A stretch of DNA of 64,000 nucleotides from Flavobacterium profundi (GCF_006491645.1 NZ_VDCZ01000005.1:185178-249177); one strand, 5' to 3'. Positions 29,244 to 37,977 are shown, counted from the stretch's first letter. The notes: generated from the sequence alone by a model not told the origin. Numbers and translations: made by a program.

Positions 29244-30503
29244 ATGCTTACAACAACAATGACATTATTTGAAGAAGTATTGGAAGCTAAAAAGCAATTT
29301 GAAGAGGTGGTCTTCCCTACTCCTTTGTTACCCAATCGAAATTTATCTCATACCTTTCAAGCCAATGTGCTTCTCAAAAGGGAAGACTTACAAGTGGTGC
29401 GTTCCTACAAAATACGTGGCGCTTATAATAAAATGAGTGCTTTAACGGAAACGGAAAAAAAACAAGGAATTGTTTGTGCTAGTGCTGGCAATCATGCACA
29501 AGGTGTGGCATATTCTTGTCATTTATTACAAATTCATGGCAAAATTTTCATGCCTAAAACCACACCGAAACAAAAAATCAAACAGGTGCAACTTTTTGGT
29601 CAGGATTTCATTGAAATTATTTTAACAGGAGATACTTTTGACGATGCTTATGCTTCCGCGAATGCTACTTGTCTCGCTGAAAATAAAATTTTTATTCATC
29701 CTTTCGATGATGTAAAAGTCATTGCGGGTCAAGGTACTGTGGGTCTAGAAATTTTAGAAGATTCGAAAACCAAAATTGATTATGTCTTTGTGCCTATTGG
29801 TGGTGGTGGTTTGGCTTCCGGACTTTCGACGGTTTTTAAAGAATTGAGTCCGAATACTAAAATCATTGGTGTAGAACCTGCTGGCGCCCCTTCTATGAAA
29901 GTATCCATTGAAAAAGGAGAAAATACCCGTTTAGATGACATCGACAAATTTGTAGATGGTGCAGCTGTGAAACAGGTAGGACACCACAATTATACCATTT
30001 GTAAAGAAAATTTAGACGATATTATTCTCGTTCCTGAAGGAAAAGTATGTTCTACTATTTTACAATTATACAATGAAGAAGCCATGGTGGTGGAACCTGC
30101 AGGTGCTTTAACAATTGCCGCTTTGGACTTTTACAAAGACAAAATTAAAGGCAAAAATGTGGTTTGCATCGTAAGTGGTAGTAATAATGATATCGAACGA
30201 ACTGCAGAAATTAAAGAGCGTTCCTTATTATACGAAGGTTTGAAGCATTATTTTATGATTCAATTTCCGCAAAGACCTGGTGCTTTAAAGGAATTTGTAA
30301 ATGAGATTCTAGGCGAAGATGATGACATCACCTATTTTCAATTCAAACAAAAAAACAATAGAGAATCAGGACCAGTGATTGTTGGACTAGAATTAAAAAA
30401 CAAAGCAGACATTGCACCTATTTTAGAAAAAATGAAACTTAAAGGTTTTGAATTTCATTACCTCAACGAAAAGGAGGATTTATTTGCACAGCTGATAGGC
30501 TAA
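29244..30503 (+). CDS. ilvA: Threonine dehydratase (deaminase), biosynthetic
   Basis: Converts threonine to 2-oxobutyrate, the committed step to isoleucine. The 419-aa fold-type II PLP protein has its lysine in VVRSYKIRGAYNKM; SAGNHAQGVAY and VPIGGGGLASGL are the phosphate- and substrate-binding loops. The C-terminal ~85 residues form one ACT-like regulatory domain (MIQFPQRPGALKEFVNEIL), shorter than the double domain of the E. coli enzyme. An ATG 15 bases downstream is an alternative start. It is the last gene of the operon, with a terminator right after. Confidence 0.95.
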   Translation: MLTTTMTLFEEVLEAKKQFEEVVFPTPLLPNRNLSHTFQANVLLKREDLQVVRSYKIRGAYNKMSALTETEKKQGIVCASAGNHAQGVAYSCHLLQIHGKIFMPKTTPKQKIKQVQLFGQDFIEIILTGDTFDDAYASANATCLAENKIFIHPFDDVKVIAGQGTVGLEILEDSKTKIDYVFVPIGGGGLASGLSTVFKELSPNTKIIGVEPAGAPSMKVSIEKGENTRLDDIDKFVDGAAVKQVGHHNYTICKENLDDIILVPEGKVCSTILQLYNEEAMVVEPAGALTIAALDFYKDKIKGKNVVCIVSGSNNDIERTAEIKERSLLYEGLKHYFMIQFPQRPGALKEFVNEILGEDDDITYFQFKQKNNRESGPVIVGLELKNKADIAPILEKMKLKGFEFHYLNEKEDLFAQLIG

Positions 30504-30530
30504 TAATTCTCTGGGTTTGGTTTAGTCAAT

Positions 30531-30560
30531 AAGCTTCACAGGAAACTGTGAGGCTTTTTT
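30531..30560 (+). terminator. Terminator of the ilv operon
   Basis: The stem AGCTTCACAG / CTGTGAGGCT around a GAAA loop with one G-T pair is followed by a six-base T-tract, 28 bp after the ilvA stop. Confidence 0.88.
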
Positions 30561-30568
30561 AATTAAAA

Positions 30569-30600
30569 AGTGTGCTATTAATTTTCAAAAATAGCACACT
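30569..30600. repeat. Perfect 10-bp inverted repeat
   Basis: AGTGTGCTAT (30569-30578) and ATAGCACACT (30591-30600) pair perfectly across a 12-nt loop. No T-tract follows on the plus strand. It is either a back-up hairpin after the ilv terminator or a protein-binding site. Confidence 0.45.
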
Positions 30601-30954
30601 CTGGTCTTAAAACTAAACTACTATGGCAATCTATACTAGTTAATACAAAAAGCAGGCCAGTTTTTTTATTTTAGAAATAATTCGTAAAAAATTATATTGA
30701 ATAATTGTGTCAATTTATTTTCAAAAAATATTTTGCAACACTTGTTGTGGCAATCTTTTTTGTGGCATTTTTATTGCTCCAATGTTTTTGCCACAGTTTG
30801 TGTGGCAATTTTAAATTTTTAAATGATTTGAAACAGGTTTTCAAAACGCTACTATTTTATAAACAGCTTTTACTCCAATTATTCACATTAGTCAATTCTT
30901 GGTTGTTGGTTAGCAGTTATGAATTTCAAATATTGGTTCTTTAGTATTAAGTAT

Positions 30955-30996
30955 CTTTCCTCTTTCCTCTTTCCTCTTTCCTCTTTCCTCTTTCCT
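30955..30996. repeat. Heptanucleotide tandem repeat (CTTTCCT x6)
   Basis: Six exact, uninterrupted copies of CTTTCCT, about 105 bp upstream of the aromatic hydroxylase start. Such simple repeats can change copy number by slippage and alter promoter spacing; whether that happens here is unknown. Confidence 0.85.
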
Positions 30997-31101
30997 AACT
31001 ACTAATCACTAATTCCTCTTTTTACACATTCCTCAAAAAATCTCCTTTTTTACATCCCAAAATCCGCTAAAAAATTCGTATTTTTACGGATATATTAATT
31101 T

Positions 31102-32868
31102 ATGTGCATTATGGAAGCATCTTTTGAAAGCAATCCTTTGATAGACAGGTTACCGAAACATTTAAAACAGTTTATAAAACCGCAAGATTATGAAGATTAC
31201 ACGCCTATTAACCAAGCGGTTTGGCGTTATGTAATGCGTAAAAACGTGGATTATTTGTCTAAAGTTGCACATGAATCGTATTTAGAAGGTCTAGAAAAAA
31301 CAGGTTTGGAAATTGAAAACATTCCAAATATGTATGGCATGAACCGTATTCTAAAAGAAATTGGTTGGGCAGCTGTTGCTGTAGATGGTTTTATTCCACC
31401 CAATGCTTTTATGGAATTTCAAGCCTACAATGTTTTGGTTATTGCTTCCGACATTCGTCAATTAGAACACATCGAATACACACCCGCTCCCGATATTATT
31501 CATGAAGGTGCTGGTCATGCTCCTATTATTGCCAATCCAGAATATGCAGAATACTTGCGTCGTTTTGGTGAAATTGGTTGTAAAGCCATTTCTTCTGCTC
31601 ACGATCACGAAATGTATGAAGCCGTGCGTTTGCTTTCTATCTTAAAAGAAGCAGAAGATACTCCGGAAGCTGAAATAAAAGCAGCAGAAGATCGTGTAGA
31701 ATACCTACAAAATAACATGGGTGAATTGTCTGAAATGGCGCGCATCCGAAACTTACACTGGTGGACGGTTGAATACGGTTTAATTGGTACCGTTGAAAAT
31801 CCTAAAATTTATGGCGCTGGATTGTTATCTTCTATAGGAGAAAGTGCTTGGTGCATGACCGATAATGTAAAGAAAATACCTTATTCAATTGTGGCAGCCG
31901 ATCAAAGTTTTGACATTACAAAGCCACAACCCCAACTTTTTGTAACTCCTGATTTTGCACATTTGAGTTTGGTTTTAGAAGAGTTTGCTAATACCATGGC
32001 CTTACGAAAAGGAGGTCCGAAAGGTGTTCAAAAACTAATTGATTCCAAAGCATTAGGAACTATTGAATTAAGTACGGGTTTACAAATTTCAGGGGTGTTT
32101 ACCAACGTTATTGAAGACGAAGGAAAATCGGTTTATGTACAAACTACTGGGCCCACTGCTCTATCCTACCGAGAAAAAGAACTCGTGGGTCATGGTACAG
32201 AATATCATGCAGAAGGTTTTGGTAGCCCAATTGGTATGCTAAAAGGAATTAACTTGGCTATTGAAGATATGGGACCAAGAGATCTACGTGCCTATGATAT
32301 TTATGAAGGCGAACAAGTAACCTTAGAATTTGAAGGTAATATTGTGGTTTCTGGAGAAATTGTTACGGGAACTCGAAATTTACAAGGAGAAATTGTCATT
32401 ATCAAATTCAAAAACTGTACGGTTACCCATAATGACACGGTTTTATTCCAACCAGAATGGGGAGTTTATGATATGGCTGTAGGTAAAAAAATCACTTCAG
32501 CATTTAGTGGTCCTGCTGATGTGAACAGTTTTGATATGATTACACATGTTCCTTCTTCCACCACCATTAAAGCAAAAATATCGGAAGAAAGAAAAGAATT
32601 AGAAATTTTATACCAAAGTGTGCGTGACATTCGTGAAGGAAAAACAGCTACTACTACTTTAAAAGAAGCTTTTGGTGCCGTAAGTGCCAACCATCCTAAC
32701 GATTGGTTACTGAGTGTAGAAATTGCGGAATTAGTTTACCAAGCGAATGATAATGCGTTTTTAGATAAAATTGTCAATCATTTAGAATTCGTAAAAAACA
32801 AACGCCCAGAAGTAGCGCATTTAATACAGAACGGATTAGACTTGATCTTTGAAAAAGATTTGGTTTAA
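31102..32868 (+). CDS. Aromatic amino acid hydroxylase (phenylalanine 4-monooxygenase family) with C-terminal extension
   Basis: Pterin- and iron-dependent hydroxylation of phenylalanine to tyrosine is the expected reaction. The 588-aa protein has the catalytic core in residues ~20-310. The iron ligands are His134 and His139 in IIHEGAGHAP and Glu224 in TVEYGLIG, and SIGESAWCM and PDFAHLSLVLEEFANTMALRKGG are also recognisable. About 270 further residues follow that are absent from the ~260-300-residue proteobacterial enzymes; I do not recognise a domain there. ATG at 31111 is an alternative start. A near-consensus TATTTTTA box lies just upstream. Confidence 0.92.
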   Translation: MCIMEASFESNPLIDRLPKHLKQFIKPQDYEDYTPINQAVWRYVMRKNVDYLSKVAHESYLEGLEKTGLEIENIPNMYGMNRILKEIGWAAVAVDGFIPPNAFMEFQAYNVLVIASDIRQLEHIEYTPAPDIIHEGAGHAPIIANPEYAEYLRRFGEIGCKAISSAHDHEMYEAVRLLSILKEAEDTPEAEIKAAEDRVEYLQNNMGELSEMARIRNLHWWTVEYGLIGTVENPKIYGAGLLSSIGESAWCMTDNVKKIPYSIVAADQSFDITKPQPQLFVTPDFAHLSLVLEEFANTMALRKGGPKGVQKLIDSKALGTIELSTGLQISGVFTNVIEDEGKSVYVQTTGPTALSYREKELVGHGTEYHAEGFGSPIGMLKGINLAIEDMGPRDLRAYDIYEGEQVTLEFEGNIVVSGEIVTGTRNLQGEIVIIKFKNCTVTHNDTVLFQPEWGVYDMAVGKKITSAFSGPADVNSFDMITHVPSSTTIKAKISEERKELEILYQSVRDIREGKTATTTLKEAFGAVSANHPNDWLLSVEIAELVYQANDNAFLDKIVNHLEFVKNKRPEVAHLIQNGLDLIFEKDLV

Positions 32869-32916
32869 TTGTAAAATTAGACTATTTGAATTTTACTAAA
32901 TAAAGATTCTTGCATA

Positions 32917-32972
32917 GTCACATCGAGCGCAGTCGAGATGCGTTTTAACCTCTCGACTGGGCTCGATGTAAC
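32917..32972. repeat. Long hairpin intergenic repeat
   Basis: The left arm GTCACATCGAGCGCAGTCGAGA and the right arm TCTCGACTGGGCTCGATGTAAC are complementary at 20 of 22 positions with a ~12-nt loop. It lies between two convergent genes. The sequence TCGAGCGCAGTCGAGA is typical of dispersed flavobacterial palindromes (recalled, not searched). Confidence 0.65.
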
Positions 32973-32995
32973 AAAATAACTATAAATACTGCGTC

Positions 32996-34618
32996 TTACT
33001 GCTTATTAATTTTCTTAACAATTTTACCGTTTTGCGTTTCAAGATGTAAAAAATAAGTTCCTGTTGGTAAAAATGAAACATCAATTACATTTCCATTTGC
33101 TTTCACAAAAACGCGTTGGCCTACCGTATTAAAAAGTTGCATTCTCATAATTCTTTCACTAGTACTAACGGTAATTGTAGCAGACGCTGGATTAGGATAA
33201 ACTTTTACCGCATCATTATGGAATGAAGTGGTTTGTAAACTTCCTACAGTAACGGTTTGTGCTAAATTATTCATGCCGCTACTCGCTTCCCAAACGGCAT
33301 CATTAGCCAAACGAATGGAATATTTTGGAATAGTATGCAAAGAGGGCTCATCATCAGGAATAAAAAGATAACTGGAGTAATCTCCTGAAGGTAATGTTCC
33401 TAAATCGAACGTTTCATTAAGTGCTATTGAATTTTCCCATTGTCTAATATCAGCATTCATTACATATAAATTATTTTGTAGAGTGGCCGTATTTCGAAGT
33501 ACTAAATAAACAGCTCTCGCTTTAAAAACACGAGCATAACCTTCATTAGTCAAATTAATTTGTACATTCAAATTAGTTCCTTGCACCTCAAAAGTAGAAT
33601 TCGTCAAAACAAAACGATAGCCTAATTTCCTCTTTATTTCATCAATATGATTGGAATTTGTCCAATTCGTTATGTTTTGTTCAAAATAATCCCGGTTCAA
33701 CAAAGACCAGTTGGTATAATCTAATTCTAAAACAGCATTGGCTCCATCGGTTCTCGGTGCGTTTAATCCATTGGTTTCTCCAGACATGGGCACATATTGG
33801 GTTTCATTACTTAAATACACATAATCAGCGGTACCCACAGGGTTTTCATATTGACTATTCACATCATAAGTCCCTTGATCTCCATAATCATTTAAAAAGG
33901 CATCATTAAAAAAACCAATTCGTGCCAAAGCTGTATTTTGATAAGCCGTAGCTGGAGTAAGTGGTGTGTTGCCATACATTGTTTTTTTCAATAAAGGATA
34001 ACGCAACTGTATTGATATTTCAACTGGAGTAGCATTTAACATGGCGTCTACTACTTCTTTTCGATTGAGCCATTGCGTAGGAGTGATACTATCTTCAGTA
34101 CCAAATTCACTCGAATTTGTATAATACCATTCGCCCCAAGTGCCTATAAAACCCGCTTGATGTGAAACAATAATATCTTTATTTTGATATAAAAGCGGTT
34201 GCAACTGACTAATATGCGATAGAATTTGTGCTTTTGAAGCCTGTTGTGGCGCACTTCCTTCTGCATTGGAATACGAAAAACGAACGATACATTTAAAACC
34301 AGCTGCTTTGATTCTATCAAAATCCAATTGCATGTTACTTAAGTAAGTAGCATTAATATTGGTTGTCAAAAAATCTTCCAAAAGAAAATACCGAAAGATT
34401 ACGCTCACTTTATCCGTTCCATTGTACCAATTATTCAATTCGGAAACATTAATATTACTATAATTGGGTGTGGTTGCATAATTAGCATTGGTAATCGAAT
34501 ATTTTTGAAATCCTCGCTCTGGATTCGCAAAAATGGCATTAGAGGCGGTGTAATTCACCGTGTTTTGTGACCATAGGGAGTGACACAAAACAACTAAGAG
34601 TAGTTGTATTTTTTTCAT
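32996..34618 (-). CDS. DUF4874/DUF4832 T9SS type A protein
   Basis: A 540-aa exported protein. A signal peptide (ending CHSLWSQ) is followed by a DUF4874-like barrel region: NPERGFQKYS, VIFRYFLLEDF, GFKCIVRFSYSN, and HQAGFIGTWGEWYYTNSSEFG. Residues ~230-440 match DUF4832 (IGFFNDAFLNDYGDQGTY, ELDYTNWSLLNRDYF, VNLTNEGYARVFKAR-like). The final ~75 residues are a T9SS sorting domain (KVYPNPASATITVS, GTYFLHLETQNGKIVKKINKQ). The fold resembles glycoside-hydrolase barrels, but activity is not established. It is convergent to the hydroxylase gene. Confidence 0.88.
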   Translation of the reverse strand: MKKIQLLLVVLCHSLWSQNTVNYTASNAIFANPERGFQKYSITNANYATTPNYSNINVSELNNWYNGTDKVSVIFRYFLLEDFLTTNINATYLSNMQLDFDRIKAAGFKCIVRFSYSNAEGSAPQQASKAQILSHISQLQPLLYQNKDIIVSHQAGFIGTWGEWYYTNSSEFGTEDSITPTQWLNRKEVVDAMLNATPVEISIQLRYPLLKKTMYGNTPLTPATAYQNTALARIGFFNDAFLNDYGDQGTYDVNSQYENPVGTADYVYLSNETQYVPMSGETNGLNAPRTDGANAVLELDYTNWSLLNRDYFEQNITNWTNSNHIDEIKRKLGYRFVLTNSTFEVQGTNLNVQINLTNEGYARVFKARAVYLVLRNTATLQNNLYVMNADIRQWENSIALNETFDLGTLPSGDYSSYLFIPDDEPSLHTIPKYSIRLANDAVWEASSGMNNLAQTVTVGSLQTTSFHNDAVKVYPNPASATITVSTSERIMRMQLFNTVGQRVFVKANGNVIDVSFLPTGTYFLHLETQNGKIVKKINKQ

Positions 34619-34656
34619 AATTTAGGATGTTGTTTGTTTCAGTATAACGCCAATTC

Positions 34657-34670
34657 GTAACAATTGTTAC
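34657..34670. promoter_or_regulatory. 14-bp perfect palindrome between divergent genes
   Basis: GTAACAATTGTTAC lies between the DUF4832 gene (minus, ATG at 34618) and the rhodanese gene (plus), 23 bp upstream of the rhodanese -7 box. It is a candidate operator for one or both genes. Confidence 0.45.
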
Positions 34671-34692
34671 AATTCGGTAAGAAATAGCGACT

Positions 34693-34700
34693 TACATTTG
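34693..34700 (+). promoter_or_regulatory. -7 box of the rhodanese gene
   Basis: TACATTTG matches TAnnTTTG fully and lies 15 bp upstream of the ATG at 34716, giving a very short leader. No clear -33 element was seen. Confidence 0.5.
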
Positions 34701-34715
34701 TATAAAAAAGAAAAT

Positions 34716-35024
34716 ATGGGATTATTAGACATATTAGGATTAGGCAATAAATCCAATGAAATTCAGGAATTTGTTCAAAAAGGTGCTGTTATTTTAGACG
34801 TAAGAACGAAAGAGGAATACAATGAAGGACACATTAAAGGTTCTAAAAATATTGCTTTACAAAGTTTAGATTCAAAAATAGGAGAAATAAAGAAGTGGAA
34901 CAAACCTGTTATTGCTTGTTGTCGTTCAGGAATGCGCAGTGCACAAGCCACTTCTATTTTAAAACAAAACGACATCGAATGCATAAACGGTGGTGGGTGG
35001 ACGAGCTTACAAGGTAAATTGTAA
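34716..35024 (+). CDS. Single-domain rhodanese-like protein
   Basis: A 102-aa cytoplasmic sulfurtransferase-type protein starting at the ATG at 34716 (MGLLDILGLG); a longer frame would require TTG inside the promoter box. The rhodanese fold is clear: AVILDVRTKEEYNEGHIKGSKNIAL and the active loop CCRSGMRSAQATSIL, with the second cysteine of ACC starting the CxxGxR loop. Its sulfur donor and acceptor are unknown. It stands alone between two minus-strand genes and has its own terminator. Confidence 0.92.
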   Translation: MGLLDILGLGNKSNEIQEFVQKGAVILDVRTKEEYNEGHIKGSKNIALQSLDSKIGEIKKWNKPVIACCRSGMRSAQATSILKQNDIECINGGGWTSLQGKL

Positions 35025-35044
35025 ATCAACTATTTTATAAAACC

Positions 35045-35082
35045 AAATGTACCTGGAAGTTATTTTTGGGTACATTTTTTTT
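35045..35082. terminator. Terminator between rhodanese and DUF4230 genes
   Basis: The 9-bp stem AAATGTACC / GGTACATTT (35045-35053 with 35069-35077) is followed by a T-tract. It lies between convergent genes and could act in both directions. Confidence 0.75.
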
Positions 35083-35120
35083 GTTTGAGAAAGAAACTAT
35101 CAACAGCTTTCTAAAATAAC

Positions 35121-35750
35121 TTATAACTTTAAATCGGTTTCTTTTTGAATCACATTTCCTTTGTATTGTAAGGTCCAACCCATAGAATTGGTTACCACTA
35201 ACATTTTAGTAAGTTCAGAAAGCAATCTGTTTTGAGCGTTGGTCTTTAATGTGGAATTTTCAATCTTTTTAGCCAAACTTTCTTTGGCACTTTTCGCAAT
35301 CTTATTGTAATCGTCTCCTGTAAAAGCATTAAAGGTAGAAGATTCTGTATTGTAGTATTTGATATCAGGGGAAATTTTGATTTCTTCTTTGGGAATATTA
35401 GTAATGGTTACAATCTTACGTTCAGCATCGATATCATAAGTCACTTTACTCAAATCGAAACCCACCGTTACATCTGCATTAATAACTACTAGGGCTTTTT
35501 TATCAAAAGTTACACCAGGAATATAGGTTTTTTTTCTGTCTTTATAGGTTAGTACTTCTGCAAAATGGCCTTCTGTAACTACTAACTTTCCAACATTCTT
35601 AATTTGTTGTTGAATGAGATTGGTATCATTTTCTAAAGTGGTTTCTCGCGAAGGCGTGGTAAAATATTTGTAACCAAAGAAAAGTACCAATCCTAATAAA
35701 ATAAGGACTAGCCATTTTCTTAACTCTGAAAGTGTTGTAAAAAATCCCAT
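35121..35750 (-). CDS. DUF4230 membrane-anchored protein
   Basis: A 209-aa protein with one N-terminal transmembrane segment (WLVLILLGLVLFFGYKYF), leaving the rest probably outside the cytoplasm. The body matches DUF4230: GKLVVTEGHFAEVLTY, VVINADVTVGFDLSKV and TITNIPKEEIKISPDIKYY. The function of the family is unknown. It is separated by 86 bp from the end of the OmpA-family gene and is probably transcribed independently. Confidence 0.88.
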   Translation of the reverse strand: MGFFTTLSELRKWLVLILLGLVLFFGYKYFTTPSRETTLENDTNLIQQQIKNVGKLVVTEGHFAEVLTYKDRKKTYIPGVTFDKKALVVINADVTVGFDLSKVTYDIDAERKIVTITNIPKEEIKISPDIKYYNTESSTFNAFTGDDYNKIAKSAKESLAKKIENSTLKTNAQNRLLSELTKMLVVTNSMGWTLQYKGNVIQKETDLKL

Positions 35751-35836
35751 AGTTAGTTAGTTAATTAGTTATTTTAATTACTAACGAAGATACTAAACAA
35801 ACGGATAAAAATGGAATGACTTCAAAAAAACTTATT

Positions 35837-37909
35837 TTACATGGCTACAATGGAAAACTCTACTCTTCTATTCAATCGTTTACCTTCTTCTGTTTCATTT
35901 GTAGCTATGAATTTTTTTTCTCCATACCCTTTTGCGGTTAGCCGTTCTTGTTTAATTCCTTTACTTAAAAGATAATTCATAACAGCGTTGGCTCTGTTGA
36001 ATGATAGTACTTGATTGTCATTATCTGAACCTACCGCATCAGTATGACCTGCAATTTCTATTTGCAAATGTTTGTTTTCCAATAAAACTTTATATAACTT
36101 GTCCAATTCTGCATTCGATTCGGGAAGCAAATCGTATTTCCCAGAATCGAAGAATATATTATTCAAACGAATCGTTTGTCCTTTTTGTATAGGGTTCAAA
36201 TACAAATCCACAGTAATTTCTTTATATTCTTTTAAATTGGATAAATCCACATTTTGGGTAACCGCATAATACCCTTCCTTTTCTGCCATGAAACTATATT
36301 TTTCACCAAAAGGTAAAACTATTGAATAATCTCCTGTCTTTGGATTGGAAAGAGCTGTCCCTAGTGGTTCATTAGTTTTCAAGCTGTTGTAAACTATAGG
36401 TGCACTTATAATTTGATTGGTTTTACTATCATATACTTTTCCTGAAACTAAAACTACAGGGTCTTGTTTTGCAGTATTTTTAATTTCGTATAAATCACTA
36501 CCTCTTCCTACAAATGCTTTATCCCCTTTTGCTGTTAAAAAAAGACTCAAGTCATCTAATGTAGAATTGATAACATTCCCTAAATTCTTTGGCTTAGACC
36601 AATTGGTCCAACTATCGTCTAATCTTTTAGTAACATACAAATCATAACCTCCATAACCTGGATGCCCTTTACTTGAAAAGTATAAAGTTTTACCATCAGA
36701 CGCTAAAAAAGGATTAGCTTCTTCACTATAAGTATTCACTATATTACCAAGATTAAGCGGTGTTGACCAAGAGCCTTCCTTTTCCAAAAAACTCACGTAA
36801 AGATCTTTTAATCCAAATCCTTCTTCTTTTTGGATTGCCATTAACAAATGCTTATTATCATTAGCAAGAAAATAGCCTACATACTTATTTTTATTAGAGA
36901 AATTTTTAATTTTTATTTCTTTAGGAATTCCCCAGCCCTCTTTATTTTTATAGGCGATTGAAAGTCCTGAACCTTTTATAGACATACCATCTTCACTATA
37001 AACATTAGCTAAGAGCAAACTATTATTGTCTGGAGAAACTGAGATTACAAAATTATTCCCCATATTGTTTATTGGTCTACCTATATTTTGAGTTTCAGAC
37101 CATGTCCCATTTTCAAAAGTTGAAAACCAAACATCTCCTTTTGAACTATCGTCAATGTTAAATTCACAATATTTTCTTTCAAAAAAAAGTGTTTTACCAT
37201 CAGGGGCAATTACAGGATTATTTTCAGAAAAATCTTTTGAGGAAATAGTTTCAGGTAATTTTTCGATTTTAAGATTAGCATCAAATGTTTCAATTACATC
37301 AATTGACAATGGGAATTCCGTTATTTTAAGATTAGAAACTTTAATGGTCATTTTGGGTGCTAGTATAAACCCAAATTTATCTCCATAATAAATTGTTTTA
37401 TTTGTTTTCAAAATGACTTCATCGTTTACATAAACAGTAACGATTTGAGCTCTTTTGCTTACTTTAATGGTGTTTTCTCTTTTGCTTTTTACATTTTTGT
37501 TCTCTGTCCAATTCAAATCGTAATAAGAATGTTTATTGTAATGCCAATAAGCTTGATGTTGTCCTTTTTCATTTAAACTAACCACATGGTAATTTGAATT
37601 GTCATTGTAACAAGCCCAAACCAATCCGTAGCCAGAAGTTTCAGAATTTGTTTTTTCCAGAGACATGGTAACTTCTACATCAAAATCATTTGCTTCTAAA
37701 TTGCGATTTACATCAATTAAACTCCATTTTGAATTTGTGTCGTGATTGTTTTCTAGAATTAAACCTCTTTTTTCAACGTAAACATTATAATTATCATTAT
37801 TTATGCTTAGATTATAATTGTCTTTTTCAAAAGTATCGTTTATGATACTGTTTTGGGAATAGATATTCGATATGAATAAAAACAGAAAAAATAAGTAGTT
37901 ATTTTGCAT
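35837..37909 (-). CDS. Outer-membrane PD40/OmpA-family protein with N-terminal jelly-roll-like region
   Basis: About 690 aa. A signal peptide ends SNIYSQ. Residues ~20-200 look like a concanavalin-type beta domain (YGLVWACYNDNSNYHVVSL). Residues ~230-490 hold PD40 WD-like repeats (NPVIAPDGKTLFF, NPFLASDGKTLYFSSKG). A carboxypeptidase-regulatory-like segment follows (~500-580), then an OmpA domain that would bind peptidoglycan (IFFDSGKYDLLPES, GHTDAVGSD, RANAVMNYLLSKGI, RLNRRVEFSI). ATG at 37918 is the alternative start; I prefer 37909 because the inferred promoter leaves almost no leader for 37918. It sits directly downstream of operator site A and of the response-regulator gene. Confidence 0.9.
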   Translation of the reverse strand: MQNNYLFFLFLFISNIYSQNSIINDTFEKDNYNLSINNDNYNVYVEKRGLILENNHDTNSKWSLIDVNRNLEANDFDVEVTMSLEKTNSETSGYGLVWACYNDNSNYHVVSLNEKGQHQAYWHYNKHSYYDLNWTENKNVKSKRENTIKVSKRAQIVTVYVNDEVILKTNKTIYYGDKFGFILAPKMTIKVSNLKITEFPLSIDVIETFDANLKIEKLPETISSKDFSENNPVIAPDGKTLFFERKYCEFNIDDSSKGDVWFSTFENGTWSETQNIGRPINNMGNNFVISVSPDNNSLLLANVYSEDGMSIKGSGLSIAYKNKEGWGIPKEIKIKNFSNKNKYVGYFLANDNKHLLMAIQKEEGFGLKDLYVSFLEKEGSWSTPLNLGNIVNTYSEEANPFLASDGKTLYFSSKGHPGYGGYDLYVTKRLDDSWTNWSKPKNLGNVINSTLDDLSLFLTAKGDKAFVGRGSDLYEIKNTAKQDPVVLVSGKVYDSKTNQIISAPIVYNSLKTNEPLGTALSNPKTGDYSIVLPFGEKYSFMAEKEGYYAVTQNVDLSNLKEYKEITVDLYLNPIQKGQTIRLNNIFFDSGKYDLLPESNAELDKLYKVLLENKHLQIEIAGHTDAVGSDNDNQVLSFNRANAVMNYLLSKGIKQERLTAKGYGEKKFIATNETEEGKRLNRRVEFSIVAM

Positions 37910-37926
37910 GGGATTCATTTTAAAAA

Positions 37927-37977
37927 CAAAATTGAAAAAAATCCTACCCAAAAAAAATAAGGCAATTGCCTTATTTT
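37927..37977 (-). promoter_or_regulatory. Regulon operator site A and promoter (OmpA-family gene)
   Basis: A perfect 24-bp palindrome at 37954-37977, with ATAAGGCAATTGCCTTAT as its inner 18 bp. Its centre (37965.5) is 31.5 bp upstream of the first base of a -7-like box CAATTTTG (minus strand, 37934 to 37927). The same geometry occurs at sites B, C and D. The -33 region is only a T-tract, as expected for an activator-dependent promoter. Confidence 0.8.

Larger units (their letters stand above)
30504..31101. other. Intergenic region between ilvA and the aromatic hydroxylase gene
   Basis: A 598-bp gap. It contains the ilv terminator, a second hairpin (30569-30600), a TTGCCACA/TGTGGCAA hairpin at 30788-30808 with further copies of TGTGGCA just upstream, and a six-copy heptanucleotide repeat. 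A 79-codon frame here has only a TTG start and no recognisable protein features, so I treat the region as non-coding. Confidence 0.7.

Noticed and set aside
30705..30944. 79-codon open frame in the ilvA-hydroxylase gap
   Set aside because: It starts with TTG, is mostly Phe/Leu from T-rich DNA, and overlaps hairpins with TTGCCACA/TGTGGCAA arms, so a chance frame is likelier.
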